Notes under the pieces: generated by a model
Databases searched by the model: none
Seen by the model: only the letters and a program-made list of their open reading frames with translations
What the model was told of the DNA's origin: nothing
Assembly (NCBI GenBank): GCA_031216755.1
Contig: JARUHG010000001.1
Location: forward strand, 868,001-932,000
Direction: 5' to 3'
Length of the DNA stretch: 64,000 nucleotides
From: Lysobacter arvi
GTDB taxonomy: Bacteria > Pseudomonadota > Gammaproteobacteria > Xanthomonadales > Xanthomonadaceae
Position numbers and translations under genes: made by a program
Part shown: one piece after another, positions 35,416 through 47,000 of the stretch
Layout of the letters: each line of letters starts with the position of its first letter
Position numbering within the stretch: position 1 is the first letter of the stretch

Positions 35416-36300
35416 ATGAGCGCATTCAAACCCGTCGAGCAGCAGGTCATCGTCATCACCGGCGCGAGCAGCGGCATCGGGCTGGCGACCGCCGTGACGG
35501 CCGCGCAGCGCGGCGCCACCGTGGCGCTGCTCGCGCGCAGCACGGGCACGCTCCGCGATGTCGTGGACGAAATCAACGCCAGCGGCGGGCGCGCGTTGGC
35601 GATTCCCACCGACGTGGGCGACATCGACGCCATGCACGCCGCGGCGCAGGCGGTCGTGACCGAGTTCGGCCGCATCGACACCTGGGTGAACAACGCCGGC
35701 GTGTCGATCTACGGCATGCTCGAGAACACCAACCTCGACGACGCGCGCCGCCTGTTCGACACCAACTTCTGGGGCGTGGTGCACGGCAGCCTGGTCGCCC
35801 TGCCCCACCTGCGCGCGCACGGCGGCGTGCTGGTGAACGTCGGCAGCGAGGTGTCCGAGGCGGTGATCCCGCTGCAGGGCCTGTATGCGGCGAGCAAGCA
35901 CGCGGTGAAGGGCTTCACCGACACGCTGCGCGTCGAGCTGGAAAACGTGGAAGATGCGAACGTCTGCGTGGTGCTGATCCAGCCCACCGCCGTCGACACG
36001 CCGTTCCCGCAGCACGCGCGCAACACGATGCCGCGCGAGCCGAAACTGCCGACGCCGCAGATCGATCCGGAGCAGGTCGCCGACGCGATCCTGCACGCGG
36101 CCGAGAAAGGCGGCCGCGACGTCAAGGTCGGCGCGATGGCGCACGTCAACACCACCACGTCCTGGCTGCTCCCCAGACTCGCCGACCGCATGTCGGCCAA
36201 GCAGGCCGGACGACAGCAACTCGACGAGGCGCCGCGCAACCCGATGGGCACGCTGTACACGCCGGGCGAAGGCGGCCGCATCCACGGTTCGCGGCATTAG
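35416..36300 (+). CDS. Short-chain dehydrogenase/reductase (SDR)
   Basis: 294 residues, cytoplasmic. Classical SDR: TGASSGIG dinucleotide motif at residues 14-21, the NNAG motif near 95, catalytic serine in NVGSEVSE and the YxxxK pair in LYAASKHAVKGF near 158-162. It belongs to the longer SDR_c group often annotated only as oxidoreductase, and the substrate is unknown. It starts at the ATG at 35416 after AAGGAG, 159 nt beyond the PQQ-oxidase operon; no gene or clear signal was seen in that gap. It converges on the TpsB gene. The C-terminal 100 residues extend past the core fold and may contact membranes or partners. Confidence 0.88.
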   Translation: MSAFKPVEQQVIVITGASSGIGLATAVTAAQRGATVALLARSTGTLRDVVDEINASGGRALAIPTDVGDIDAMHAAAQAVVTEFGRIDTWVNNAGVSIYGMLENTNLDDARRLFDTNFWGVVHGSLVALPHLRAHGGVLVNVGSEVSEAVIPLQGLYAASKHAVKGFTDTLRVELENVEDANVCVVLIQPTAVDTPFPQHARNTMPREPKLPTPQIDPEQVADAILHAAEKGGRDVKVGAMAHVNTTTSWLLPRLADRMSAKQAGRQQLDEAPRNPMGTLYTPGEGGRIHGSRH

Positions 36301-36327
36301 CCGCGCCGCGTCATCGCGCGGCGGCGC

Positions 36328-37950
36328 CTACTGCCAACGTGCGGTCAGGCGGAAATCGATGCGCACCGAGTCCTGCTCGTTCAGCACCTCGTCCAGCGGA
36401 TGCGAGACGTCGACCGCGGCCGAGAACCAGCGCTTCTGCCAGCTGGCGCCCACGCCGGTGCCGGTGATTGCCTGTGCGCCGGGGAAGTCGCTGCTCACCG
36501 AGCCGTGGTCGACGAACACGTAGCCGTCGAGCGACTCGCCGAAGCTGCGATGCAGCTCGGCGTCGAGGAACCAGCCGCGCGGACCCGACAACGCGCCGCG
36601 TTCGTAGCCGCGCACGCTGCCCACGCCGCCGATCTGGAACAGGTTGCCCGATGGCAGCACGTCGTCGTTGCTGTACTGCCAGCCGGAGTTGAGCCGCACC
36701 AGGTAGCGGCTCTGCCCGAGCTTCTGCAGGTAGCCCAGCCCGCCCACGGCGGTGACGAAACTGCGCGAGCCGAGCAGCGGTTCCTCCGAACGCAGGCTGG
36801 AGACGACCTGCGTGAGCGTCCATTCGCGGCCCGTCGAACGTCGCGAGACGCTCGCACCCACCGTGGCGATGGTCGATTCGGTGTCCGAGATGCGCTCGTC
36901 GGCGATGTCGGTGCTCGATTCGGTACGGCCCGCGGACGCGAGCGCCTGCACGAGCCAGGTGCGCGTGGCGATGAACGGCTGGGTGAAGTCGAGCGTCATC
37001 GCCTGCGACTCGCCGGTGATGTCGAGGTCGCGGTAGGCGCCGTTCACCAGGTTGATCTGGCTGCGCGAATAGCTCAGGCCGAGGCGGCCGTTGCGACGGT
37101 TGACGATGCCCGAGTACGACGCCTGCCCCTCCAGCCCGCCTTCGGCGTAGGCGAAGGAAGCCGACAACCGGTCGTTGATGCCCGCCAGCCCGTTGACGAA
37201 CCCCTGCACGCCGATGCGTTCGCGGCCGGTGCTGTCGATGCCGGCGTTGTCGATGAAAACATCGAGGTAGCGGCGCTGGAGTTCGTTCGCGTGCACCACC
37301 ACGTCGGTCTGTCCGACCTGCGCGCCGGGCCGCAGCAGCGCCTGCGCCTGCACGTCGGACGTGCGGTTGAGGTACACCAGGTCGTCGCGCAGGCGATCAC
37401 TGTCGACCACCTCGCCCGGTTGCTGGTGGATGCGCCTGCGGATGAAGGTCTCGCGCGTCTGCGCTTCGCCCTCGATGTGCAGCTCGCCCAGGCGGCCTTC
37501 GACCAGGTCGATCTGCAGCACGCCGTCCTGGATCGCCTGGTTGCCCAGCATCGCGCGCGCGGTGGTGACGCCGCGTTCGGCGTAACGGCGGTTCACGTCG
37601 GCGACCAGCGCCTGCAGATCCGCCATGCCGACCTCGCGCCCCGTGTACGGCGCGGCGATCGCGGCGAGTTCGTCGACCGACAGGAACGCCGACGGCGCGA
37701 AACGCACGTCGCGCAGCACGAAGCGCACGTCGCTTGCGGGCGCGGGCGCGTCCGTGGCCGTCGCGGGTTCGGCGACCGGGTCGGCGGCCGGCGCCTGCGG
37801 TTCGGGTTGTTCGCGTTGCAGGTAATAACGCTCGGTGCGCTGCTCCTGGCTTTGCAGCGTCGACGGCTGCGTGGTCTGCGGTGCGGCCAGCGCGGTGCCG
37901 GCTGTCGCCGCGATGAGCAGGCCCACGGCCGTGCGGGTGTGGTGCTTCAT
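36328..37950 (-). CDS. TpsB/FhaC-family outer membrane transporter (ShlB type)
   Basis: 540 residues with a signal peptide (ending TAGTALAAP). A proline/alanine-rich linker is followed by two POTRA domains (LRDVRFAPSAFLSVDELAAI to about residue 215), then a 16-strand barrel. The conserved loop-6 motif VRGY lies in GGVGSVRGYERGALSG near residue 450, and the chain ends with an aromatic beta signal (DFRLTARWQ). It secretes the adhesin encoded 71 nt upstream across the outer membrane by the two-partner route. The ATG at 37950 begins the signal; longer frames upstream are antisense-frame reading of the adhesin gene. Confident. Confidence 0.92.
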   Translation of the reverse strand: MKHHTRTAVGLLIAATAGTALAAPQTTQPSTLQSQEQRTERYYLQREQPEPQAPAADPVAEPATATDAPAPASDVRFVLRDVRFAPSAFLSVDELAAIAAPYTGREVGMADLQALVADVNRRYAERGVTTARAMLGNQAIQDGVLQIDLVEGRLGELHIEGEAQTRETFIRRRIHQQPGEVVDSDRLRDDLVYLNRTSDVQAQALLRPGAQVGQTDVVVHANELQRRYLDVFIDNAGIDSTGRERIGVQGFVNGLAGINDRLSASFAYAEGGLEGQASYSGIVNRRNGRLGLSYSRSQINLVNGAYRDLDITGESQAMTLDFTQPFIATRTWLVQALASAGRTESSTDIADERISDTESTIATVGASVSRRSTGREWTLTQVVSSLRSEEPLLGSRSFVTAVGGLGYLQKLGQSRYLVRLNSGWQYSNDDVLPSGNLFQIGGVGSVRGYERGALSGPRGWFLDAELHRSFGESLDGYVFVDHGSVSSDFPGAQAITGTGVGASWQKRWFSAAVDVSHPLDEVLNEQDSVRIDFRLTARWQ

Positions 37951-38021
37951 GCGTAACGGGTTCCCCTGTTCGATGACGCCGCCGCGACCGTGCGGGTCGC
38001 GGCGGTTGCGGCGGCCAGCCC

Positions 38022-41000
38022 TCACGGGCCGACCGCCAGCTTGACCGCGCCTTCCACGCTGGGCAGCAGCGGATCGTCGCGGTCCTCCTTCTGCTCGCTC
38101 TCCGCGCCCGAGGCCGTGTCGTCGTGGAGCGCGCGTTCCAGCGAGCGCCAGGTGAAGCGCATCGCGCTTTCGCCCAGGTAGTCCACGTCGCCCCACTGGT
38201 GCGCGGCCTCGAAGTTCGGCACTTCCACCGCGTAACCCGGCGCGAACCGGATGACGTAGGCGTCGGTGTAACTGTGGCGCCCGGACTGCAGGAGCATGAA
38301 GCGCTTGTCGAGTTCCAGCAGCTGCACGTCGGCGGCGAGCAGCCGCGCCCGCGCGTTGTCCATCCACACCGACGCGAACGGCGTCGCCAGGCGCATGGTG
38401 TCGCCGATCTCGCCATCGACGATCGATACCGCCCGGGCCGTCGTGTCGAGTTCGGCCTGCATCGCCGACAGGCGTTCCAGCAGCCACATGTCGCGCGCGT
38501 CCACGTCCAGCACGACGCGACGCGCCATGCCGCCGCGCCAGCCGGTGACGACCATCGACAGCGGTCCCTGCCCGGTCTGCTCCACGCTCGCGAGCACGTC
38601 GCCCGCGGCGAGGTTGAGCCGGTCGTCCACGCGCGCCAGGTCGAGCGAGATCGCGTCGCGTGCGGCGAACTCCGCACGCGGCGCGTCCACCGTTCCACCG
38701 CTTACGGAACCGCCGCTCGCCTCGCCCCACAGCGAGGTGTCGCTGTGCAGCGCGTCGAACGCGAGGCTGCCGCCGGACAGCAGCGTCTGCAGGCCGCCGC
38801 TGCGACCGTTGCCGATCGTCGTATCGCCGCCGGACGCGATCGCGACCGTGCCGCCGACCGCATAGCCGGCCAGTCGCACGTCGCCCGCGGCCTGGATCGC
38901 CGCATTGCCGCCGATCGCCATCGAACCGCCGAGCACGTCGCCGCGGCGCGAACGCAGGCCGAGGTGGCCGCGCGTGTCGACGTTGCCGAATGCGAGCGTG
39001 TTGCCGGCGGCCAGGTCGATGCCGGTCACGGCGCGGATCGCCGCGACGTCCAGCGATTCGCCCGCATCCATCGCGACCAACTGGCCGGCCTCGACCTGCC
39101 CGACCGCGATGTTGCGCGCGGCGTTCACGCGGACGTCGCCGCCCGCGGCCACGTCGCCGCCGAGCACGTCGCCCGCGGCGCTGCGCACCGTCGTGTCGCC
39201 GCCGCTGGACAGCGCGGCGAACGACACGGTCTGCTGCGCGGTCGCCGACAGATCGCCGCCGGCCGCGACGTTCCCCAACGTCATGGTCGAACCAGCGGTG
39301 AGTGCGGCGTCGCCGCCGGCGCGGGCGTCGTCGATGGCCAGCGCGCCCTGCGCATCGGCCACGAGCGCGCCCCCGGCCCCGACGCTCCCCAACGTCAGGG
39401 CCGAGGCCGCGTCGAAGCGGGCGCTGCCGCCCGCGATGGCGTCGTCGATGTCGATCGTCCCCTGCGCATCCACCGACAGATCGCCTGCCGCCAGCACTCC
39501 GCCGTACGTGACGTCGCCGGCGGCATCGACGGTCACGTTCCCCTGTCCGGCGCGGATCGCCTCGCCCGACACCGAGCGCAGCATCCGCAGGTACACGTCG
39601 CCCTGCGTCGCCGTCGCGCGGGTCAGCTGCGGCGCATCCACCGTGAGGTAATGCGCCGCGCTGCCGATGCCCTGTCCCGCTTCGATCGTGATCGGCGCGA
39701 GGTTGTCGGTGAGCAGGTTGGCGCGACCGTCGCCGTTGGCGAGCACGCGGCCGCCGGCGACGAGTTCGAACTGCGGGCCGCCGAGCGCGGACGCGTGGTG
39801 CAGCTGGCCGAGCGTCATGTCGCCCGCGGTGTGCACGCGCAGCGTGTCCCCGGCCGCGACCGTGCTGCCGGCGCCCATGTCGAACGAAGCGGCGTCCAGG
39901 ACGAACGCACCGGCCGCGTCGATGCGGCTGTCCTCGCCCATCGCGATCGCACCGTCCGCGTCGAGCGTCGCCGCGGCGCGGCTGTCGAGCGTGCTGCGCG
40001 CACCCAGCGCGATGGACGCGCCGTCGAGCACGACGCCGTCGCCCGACAGCTGCGCATCGTCGCCGACGGCGATCGCGCCGCCGGCCTGCACGGCCAGGGC
40101 GCCGCCGGCGTTCGCGGCAGTGCCGATGCGCAGATCGCCCACGGCGTTCAGCGCGAGGTCGGCGCCGGCCTGCGCGTCGCCGATGTCGGCATCGCCGCCG
40201 GCAGAAGCCGCAAGCGCGCCGCCTGCGGACAGGCGCTGCGCCGCGAGTGCACCGGCGCCGGTGACGGTGAGGTCGCCCTGCGCGTCGAACCCGCCGATGG
40301 CGAGATCGAGATCGCTGACGATCCACGCGTCGCCGCCCGCCGTACCGTCGAGCTGGCCCAGGCTGCGCACGCGCATCGGCGAATCGATGCCGGTGGCGCC
40401 CGCACCGCGGCGTCCGCCGATGTCGCCCTGCGCGCTCAGGCGCACGTCGCGGCCTTCCACCGCGATCACGTCCAGGTACGACAGCAGGCTGCCGTCACGC
40501 GCGTCCAGATCGACCGCGCCGCCGGCGAACACGCTGCCGACGGTGAAATCGCCGTTGATCTGCCGCAGCAGCGCGTCCTGGCCCGCCGACGCCGACAACA
40601 GCCTGCCGCCGATGTCGACGACCAGCGGCGACGCGGCATCCACGCCGTTCGCGGCCTGGCCGATGCTGCCGTTGCCGGCGAGCAGGATCAGGTCCTGTCC
40701 GGTGACGATCGCCGCCGTGCCGTCGGTCTTCGCCGAGGCGATGCTGCCGCCCGCGGCCAGGCGCACGCTGCCGCCCGCGTCGATGCGGTCCACGCGCACG
40801 TCGCCGTTGGCCTGCACGAAGGCATTGCCCGTCGCATCGACCGAGAGCGAACCGGCGACCTCGACGAACAGCGGCGAGGTGCGCTTCACGCGGACCGTGG
40901 CGATCGCGCCGTTGCGGATGTCGTCCTCGTCCAGCGCCAGGAGTTCCTCGCGCGTCAGCACGTGGCCGTCGGGCGCGACGAGCGACACGTCGCCCGGCGC

Positions 41001-44000
41001 GTTCGCCAAGGCCAGCGCGAGCGCCTGCTCGACGTTGACGTTGCCCGACGCCAGGTCGGCGTAGGCGACGTCGAGGTCGCTCGCCAGGCGGCCGACGTCG
41101 CGCGCGTCGAGCTGCACGTTGCGGCCCGACACGTTCGGGTCGGTCTCGCCGACCGCGCCGCCCGAGGGCTGCAGCGCGTTGGCGTTGATCGCATAACGCA
41201 GCTGTTCCTGCGTCCACACCGCGTTCCGGGTCAGGTCGGTGTAGAGCTGCGAGGTCGTATCGACGGTGTAGGCGTAGTTCGCGGCCTGCGACTGGAACTC
41301 GGCGCGCTGCGCCCAGCCGCCGCCGTAGGCCTGTTCGAACAGCAGCGCGATGCTGTCGTAGCGCGAAGCCACGTAGGCGCGCACTTCGGCGTCGGTCAGG
41401 CCGGCGCGGCCCGCGGCCGCCTCGGCCTGCGGACGGAACAGCGCCACGCGCGCGTCGTCGAGGACGAACTGGCCGTCCACCACGTCGCCCATGCCGAGCA
41501 GGCGCCAGTATTCGGCGTATCGCGCGGTGACCTGGTTCTCGTACGCACGCACCGAATCGTCGCGACCGCTGCCGTCCAGCTTCAGGTCGTTCCAGATCGC
41601 CTCTGCCTGCTCCGGCGTGAGCGTGTCGGCGGCCGTGCGCAGGCTCGCATCGAGCAGCGCGCCGTTGGGCGCTTCCAGGCGCACGTCGCCGGCTTCGGAG
41701 GCGATCGAGCCGATCCAGAAATCGCCCGCATGGTCGCGCAGCGCGATGTCGCCCATGGCCGAAGCGTTGACCACGCCGCCGCTGGTGCCGCCGTCGTAGA
41801 GCTTGGTTTCGTGCGCTTCCAGGTTCAGCGGCGCGGCGAGGCTGCCGATGTCGCCGTAACGGCTGCGCAGCGTGATGTCGCGGCCGACGACGTCGCGGTT
41901 CTGGCCGGCGATGCCGCTCAGGTCGCCGTTGGCGATCACGTTCACGTCGCCGTAGCCGACGGTGGCATTGCCGGCGGTGATGTGGACCTTCGCGTCGGAG
42001 GCGATGTCGAGGTTCACGCCGCGGTTGCCGGACGTCGCGGTGAGGCTGCCGCCGTCGGTGAGCGTGACCTGCAGCGGGTTCACCACGTCGTGCACGCCGA
42101 TGCCGCCGGTCGCTTCCAGGCGCAGGTCGCGCGCGAGGATTTCCGAGGTGTCGCCGGCACGCACGATGTCGCCGGCGCCCGACGCGCCGCCCTGCCCGCT
42201 CGCGGCCAGTCGCGTGTCGCCGAACTGGTTGGAGATGCGGCCGTCCAGGTACAGGTCGCCGCGCGCGGCCACGTCGATGTTCGCCTTCGTATTGCCGGAG
42301 AAGTCGATCGCGATGCGGTTGTCGGCCTTGACCGAGGCGTTGAGCGAGATCCTGCCCCAGGTCGGCATGACGTAATGCCACCACGTCTCGTAGCCGCCGT
42401 CCTCGCCGCGTTCGTCGTCCCAGTGCATGCCGTTGGGCGGCGTCGGGAAGCCGAAGTTGCAGTCGCCGTCCTTGTCGCAGCCGTAGCTCACCCAGTGGAC
42501 GTAGTTCGCGCCGAGTTCGCCGGTGATGGTCTGCTCGAACGCCGGGCCGCCCGCGGTGCCCTGGTAGAAGCCGGCGTTCTGCGTCCGCCACTGCTGGCCG
42601 TCGTCGATGCCGCCGCCGTAGGCGTCGGTCCAGTACCAGTTGTTGCCGCGGTCCTCGCGACCCACGTACGCCACTTCCTGCCAGCGGTAGCGCATGCCGG
42701 CGGTCGGGTCGTAGCCGGTGGCGTCGCCCAGCTGGAACGCGGTGTCGTAGCTGGTCGCGCCGTTGCGGTTGTCGTAGGCCACGGCGTCCTGGCCCTGGCG
42801 GCTGACGTACCACGTCGTGTACGGGCGGCCGTTCTGCACGGCCTTCTGGCGGTCGACGATCTCGATCACGCCCACCGCGCCGTTGCCGACGTTGATGTCC
42901 TGCACGGTGACCGGCAACGCGACCTGGCTGTCGATGCGCACGTCGCCGTAGCCGCTGTTGACCTTGATCTTGCCGTGCGGCGTGCTGGAGACGATGCGGC
43001 CGTCCAGGTACACGTAGCCGCCGCCGGATGCGTTGACGTCATCGACCAGGATCCGCTTGTTGGTGGCGTCGTACCAGGCCTGGATCTTGTTGGAATCCGC
43101 GCCCATGGTGGCGAGCATCGCGTCGGGGATCTCGTACAGCCCGGTGCCGCCGGCCGCGTCGATGCCGCTCATCCAGCCGCTGGCGGATGCGTCGATGCGC
43201 AGCGACCAGTTGGTGCCGGCGCCCGCGTTGATCTCGCTGTTGATGTCGATGTACGCCGCGCGCACGTAGATCTGCTGGCCGCGGAAGCTGCTGTTGGCCG
43301 CGTTCGTCGCCGCGCCGGAGGACTCGTAGCCCAGCGTCTGGCTGAGCGTGCGGCCCGGCAGGATCGGCATCGCCCGGCCGTGGAAGTCGACCGTGCCGTA
43401 CGGCCCGACGCCGCAGCCGTCGTTGCTGGTGTGCGGCTTGCAGCCGCCCCACAGCACGATCGACTGCCCGGCGAAGTTCGGGTCCGGGTCCGGGCGATAC
43501 AGCAGCCCGATGGTGTTCGCGTAGCCGTAGACGTAGTTGGCGATGTAGGCGACCGCGTCGTTCGCATTGCTTGGGCGCAGCATGACGTTGCGCCAGTCGG
43601 ACTGCGGGTTCGAGCCGGAGAACCAGTTCGCGTTGATGTCGTTGAAGGTGACGATGCCGTTGGGCGCTTCGACCAGTTGCTGCTGCGCGTAGGTCGTGCC
43701 GAACTGGCCGATGGAGCCCTCGTCGTTGCGCACGTGCACCAGGCCGCCGATGTTGCGCACGTCTTCCATCATGAAGATCGCCGGGCCGTTGCTTCCGGTC
43801 CAGGCGTTGTGCAGGAACACCTTGGGCTGCGCGCCGGAGGTTTCCTGCGTCAGCGACAGACCGCCCGCCGTGTTGCTCGTGCCCGTGAAACGCACGCGTC
43901 CGCCGGAGTAGTCCGGCGTCTCGATCGAATCCAGCAGCAGGTAGCGGTTGGAGTGGTTGACCACCGAGATGCTCGGCGCGCCCTTCGCGGTGGCCGTGCC

Positions 44001-47000
44001 GGTGCCGGTGATCGCGTCGCCGTGCAGGAAGATGTCGCCGCCGGAGGCGAACAGCGGCCCGAGCTGCCAGTAACCGGTCATGCCGTTGTAGACCGAACCG
44101 CGCAACGCGCTCAGCGCCTTGCAGCCGTCGCTGTCGGCGCCGCCGCAATCGAGCGCGTCCAGGAACTGCACCGGATTGAACGTGCCCGTGGTCGCAAGCA
44201 CCGGCATGCCGGCGTTCTGGGTCAGGTTGCCCGCCGCGTCGATGACGATGTCGAGCTTGTTGTAGCGGCCGGCGAGCATCTCGCCGTTGAGGTTCAGGGT
44301 GCCGCGCCCGTACGTGCTGCTGTCGCTGTCGTGCTGCGTGACCGGAATGAAGCCGAGCTGGTAGCCGTGGCCGGTGCCGTCGACTTCGTTGCGAAGATCG
44401 CCCGTGTACGCGCCCGCGGTGACGTTGCTCGCGCTCAGCGCCTTGCTGCCGGACGCCATCGTGACGTCGGCGGTGCTGTGCGAATCGGCCGACGCGCTCG
44501 CATCGGGAATCGCGATCAGCCCGCGCACGTAGCCTTGCGACTGGCTGGTGGCGGTCAGGCGCGTGTCGTGCAGGTTGCGCGCGTCGCGGCCGGCGGTGAG
44601 GTAGATGTTCTTGAACGCTTCCAGCGTCGCGTTCGCACCGACGCTCACGCCCTGCGTCGAATCGAAGCTGACGTCCGAATGCGCGCTGCCGACCGCCGCC
44701 AGGCCCCAGGTGTTCACTAGCGCACGGCCGGTCGAGGCGGCCTGCGTGTAGGTGCCGATGTTGAGGTAGCCGAAGCTGTCGAGCGCCGCGCCTTCGCCGA
44801 TGGACACCTGGTTGTCGAAGTCGCCTTCGACGTCCACGCGCACGATGGCCACGTCGATCGCGCCGCCGGTGCTCAGGCTCGCCGTGTCGTTCGTGTCGGC
44901 GATGGTGCTGGCGATGACGTCGACCTCGCCCGCCTGCGCGCCCGTGCCCAGGCCCGTGAGCAGCGCCGCGCCGTCGCCGATGTCGGCGCGCGTGCGACCG
45001 CCCAGTCGGGTTTCGATCAGCGCCGCGCTTCCGTTGATGACGCCGCCGCCCGCGGCCGACACGGACGTCTGGGTGAAATCGCTGTGGAAGGCGTTGTTGG
45101 CGAGGACGGCGATGTCACCGATCGCATCGAGCTTCGCCCGATCGCCCACGCTTGCGCGCACGTCGGCGTCGGCGCGGTTGTAGGCCGCCGCGCCGCTGCC
45201 GCCGACGACGGCCGCGTTGGTCGAATCGGCCAGGCCGGCGTAACGCGAGTCGTGGTCGGCGTTCACTTCGATGCGCGCCGCGTTGACGACCGCGTCGGCG
45301 GCGATCGCCGCTTCGACCGTCGCGTCCGCCGACGTCGTCGCTTCGGCCGCCGCGCCCGACACCACGCCGCCGCTGCCGGCGGTGGCGTTCGCGCGATTGC
45401 GGTCCAGGCCGGTCGCCGAGACGGTCACGTCGCCGGCGTACGCGTACACCGGATTGCCATTCGACGTGACGATGTTGCCGTTCGCGTCGCGCTGCACGTC
45501 GCGCACGCGCGCGTTCTCGCCGAGCGTCGCGGTGGTCTGCGTGTTGGACGTGGCCTTCGCGATCGACGCGCCGACGGCGAGGACGCCGACGGCGACGCCG
45601 AGGCTGTCGGCGTTCTGCGAGGTGGTGTTGCTGGCGGCGATGTCGAGGTCGCCGGTGAGGATGGTGACATCGCGGCCGGTCGTGGCCGACACCTTCGAGT
45701 CGCCGTGCGCTTCGGCCACCGACGCGGTGGCGCCGAGCAGCGTGCCGCCGGTGCCGGCGACCGCCTTCGCGTGCGCGCCCGGATCGCTGCCGTCCGGCGA
45801 GGCGCTCGCATCGACGTTCACCGAATCGGCGGTCAGCGACGCGCCCTCGCCCACGTGCGCGGCGACGTCCACGTCGGCACGCGCGATGGCGACCGACGCG
45901 CCCAGTCCTGCCAGGCCGCCCACGCTGACGCCGAGCGCGTCCGCGTAGGCCTGCGGGCGCGCCGAGGCGGTGACGTTCAGCGCCTGGTTCACCGCGACGA
46001 CCGCGTCGTCGCCGATGCCGGCGCGCACGCGCGAGCCGTCGCGCGCGGTCACGCCGACGCCGTTCGCGGCGAACGCGAGGCCACCGCTGGCGCCGATGCC
46101 CTCGGCTTCCACGCGGCCGCGGCTCTGCGCATCCACGGTGAGCGTGTCGAAGCCGGAAACGCGGCTGGAACCGGCCAGCGAGGCGTTGACCTGGCTCGCC
46201 TTGGCCGCGTCGGCGACCACGACACCCACCGCCGCACCGCCGGCGGAACCGCCGTAGGCGTGCGCCTGCGCTTCGCTGTCGTCGCTGGCCTGGACGTTCA
46301 GATGCCCGCCGCTGCCGGTGAAGGTGCCGCCCGCGCCCGCGGCGACGAGCTGGTCCACGCGGGTGATCGCCACGCCCGCGCCGAGCCCGACCAGGCCAAT
46401 GCCGCCGACGTAGCTTTCGGTCATCGCCGCCGGTCCGTTGCCGTTGCCGGCGCTCGCGGTGACGTCGATGCGGTCGCTCGCGACGGTCGCACCGGCGATC
46501 TCCGCCTTCGTCGTGCCGTACAGGGCGGTGTAGCCGAACGAGCCGCCGATGCCGACGCCCAGGCTCGCGCCGAGCGCACCGACGCGGTTTTCCGCGTGCA
46601 CCGTGCTGTCGGCGTTCACCGACAGCGAGGCCGCGTCGATGCGGCCGCCGTGCACGCTGGCGTACACGCCGTCGTGCCCGCCGCCGACCGCGTCCTTCAG
46701 GCCGTAGGACGAACGCGTGTTGATGCGCTGGCGCTCGCTTTCGCTCAGTGCGTCGCCCACCAGCGCCGAATCCACCCGGCCGAGGTTGGCCAGGTCGTCC
46801 AGTCGCGACACCGTGCCATCGCCGCCCGCGTCCAGTTCGTTGTCCGCGTCGCCGCGTTCGCCGTCGCCGATCATCACCAGCGACGCCGCGCCGCCGATGC
46901 CGGCGGTCTGGCCGACGCCGGCGGTGATCGTGATCGCGTCGAGCGTGCGGTCGCTGTCGGCCTCCACGCGCATGGCGCCGGCGACGTCGACGTCGCTGTC

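Noticed and set aside
36328-40326. TpsB gene extended upstream to 40326
   Set aside because: The extra residues are out-of-frame reading of the adhesin's 3' end; the signal peptide at 37950 marks the real start.
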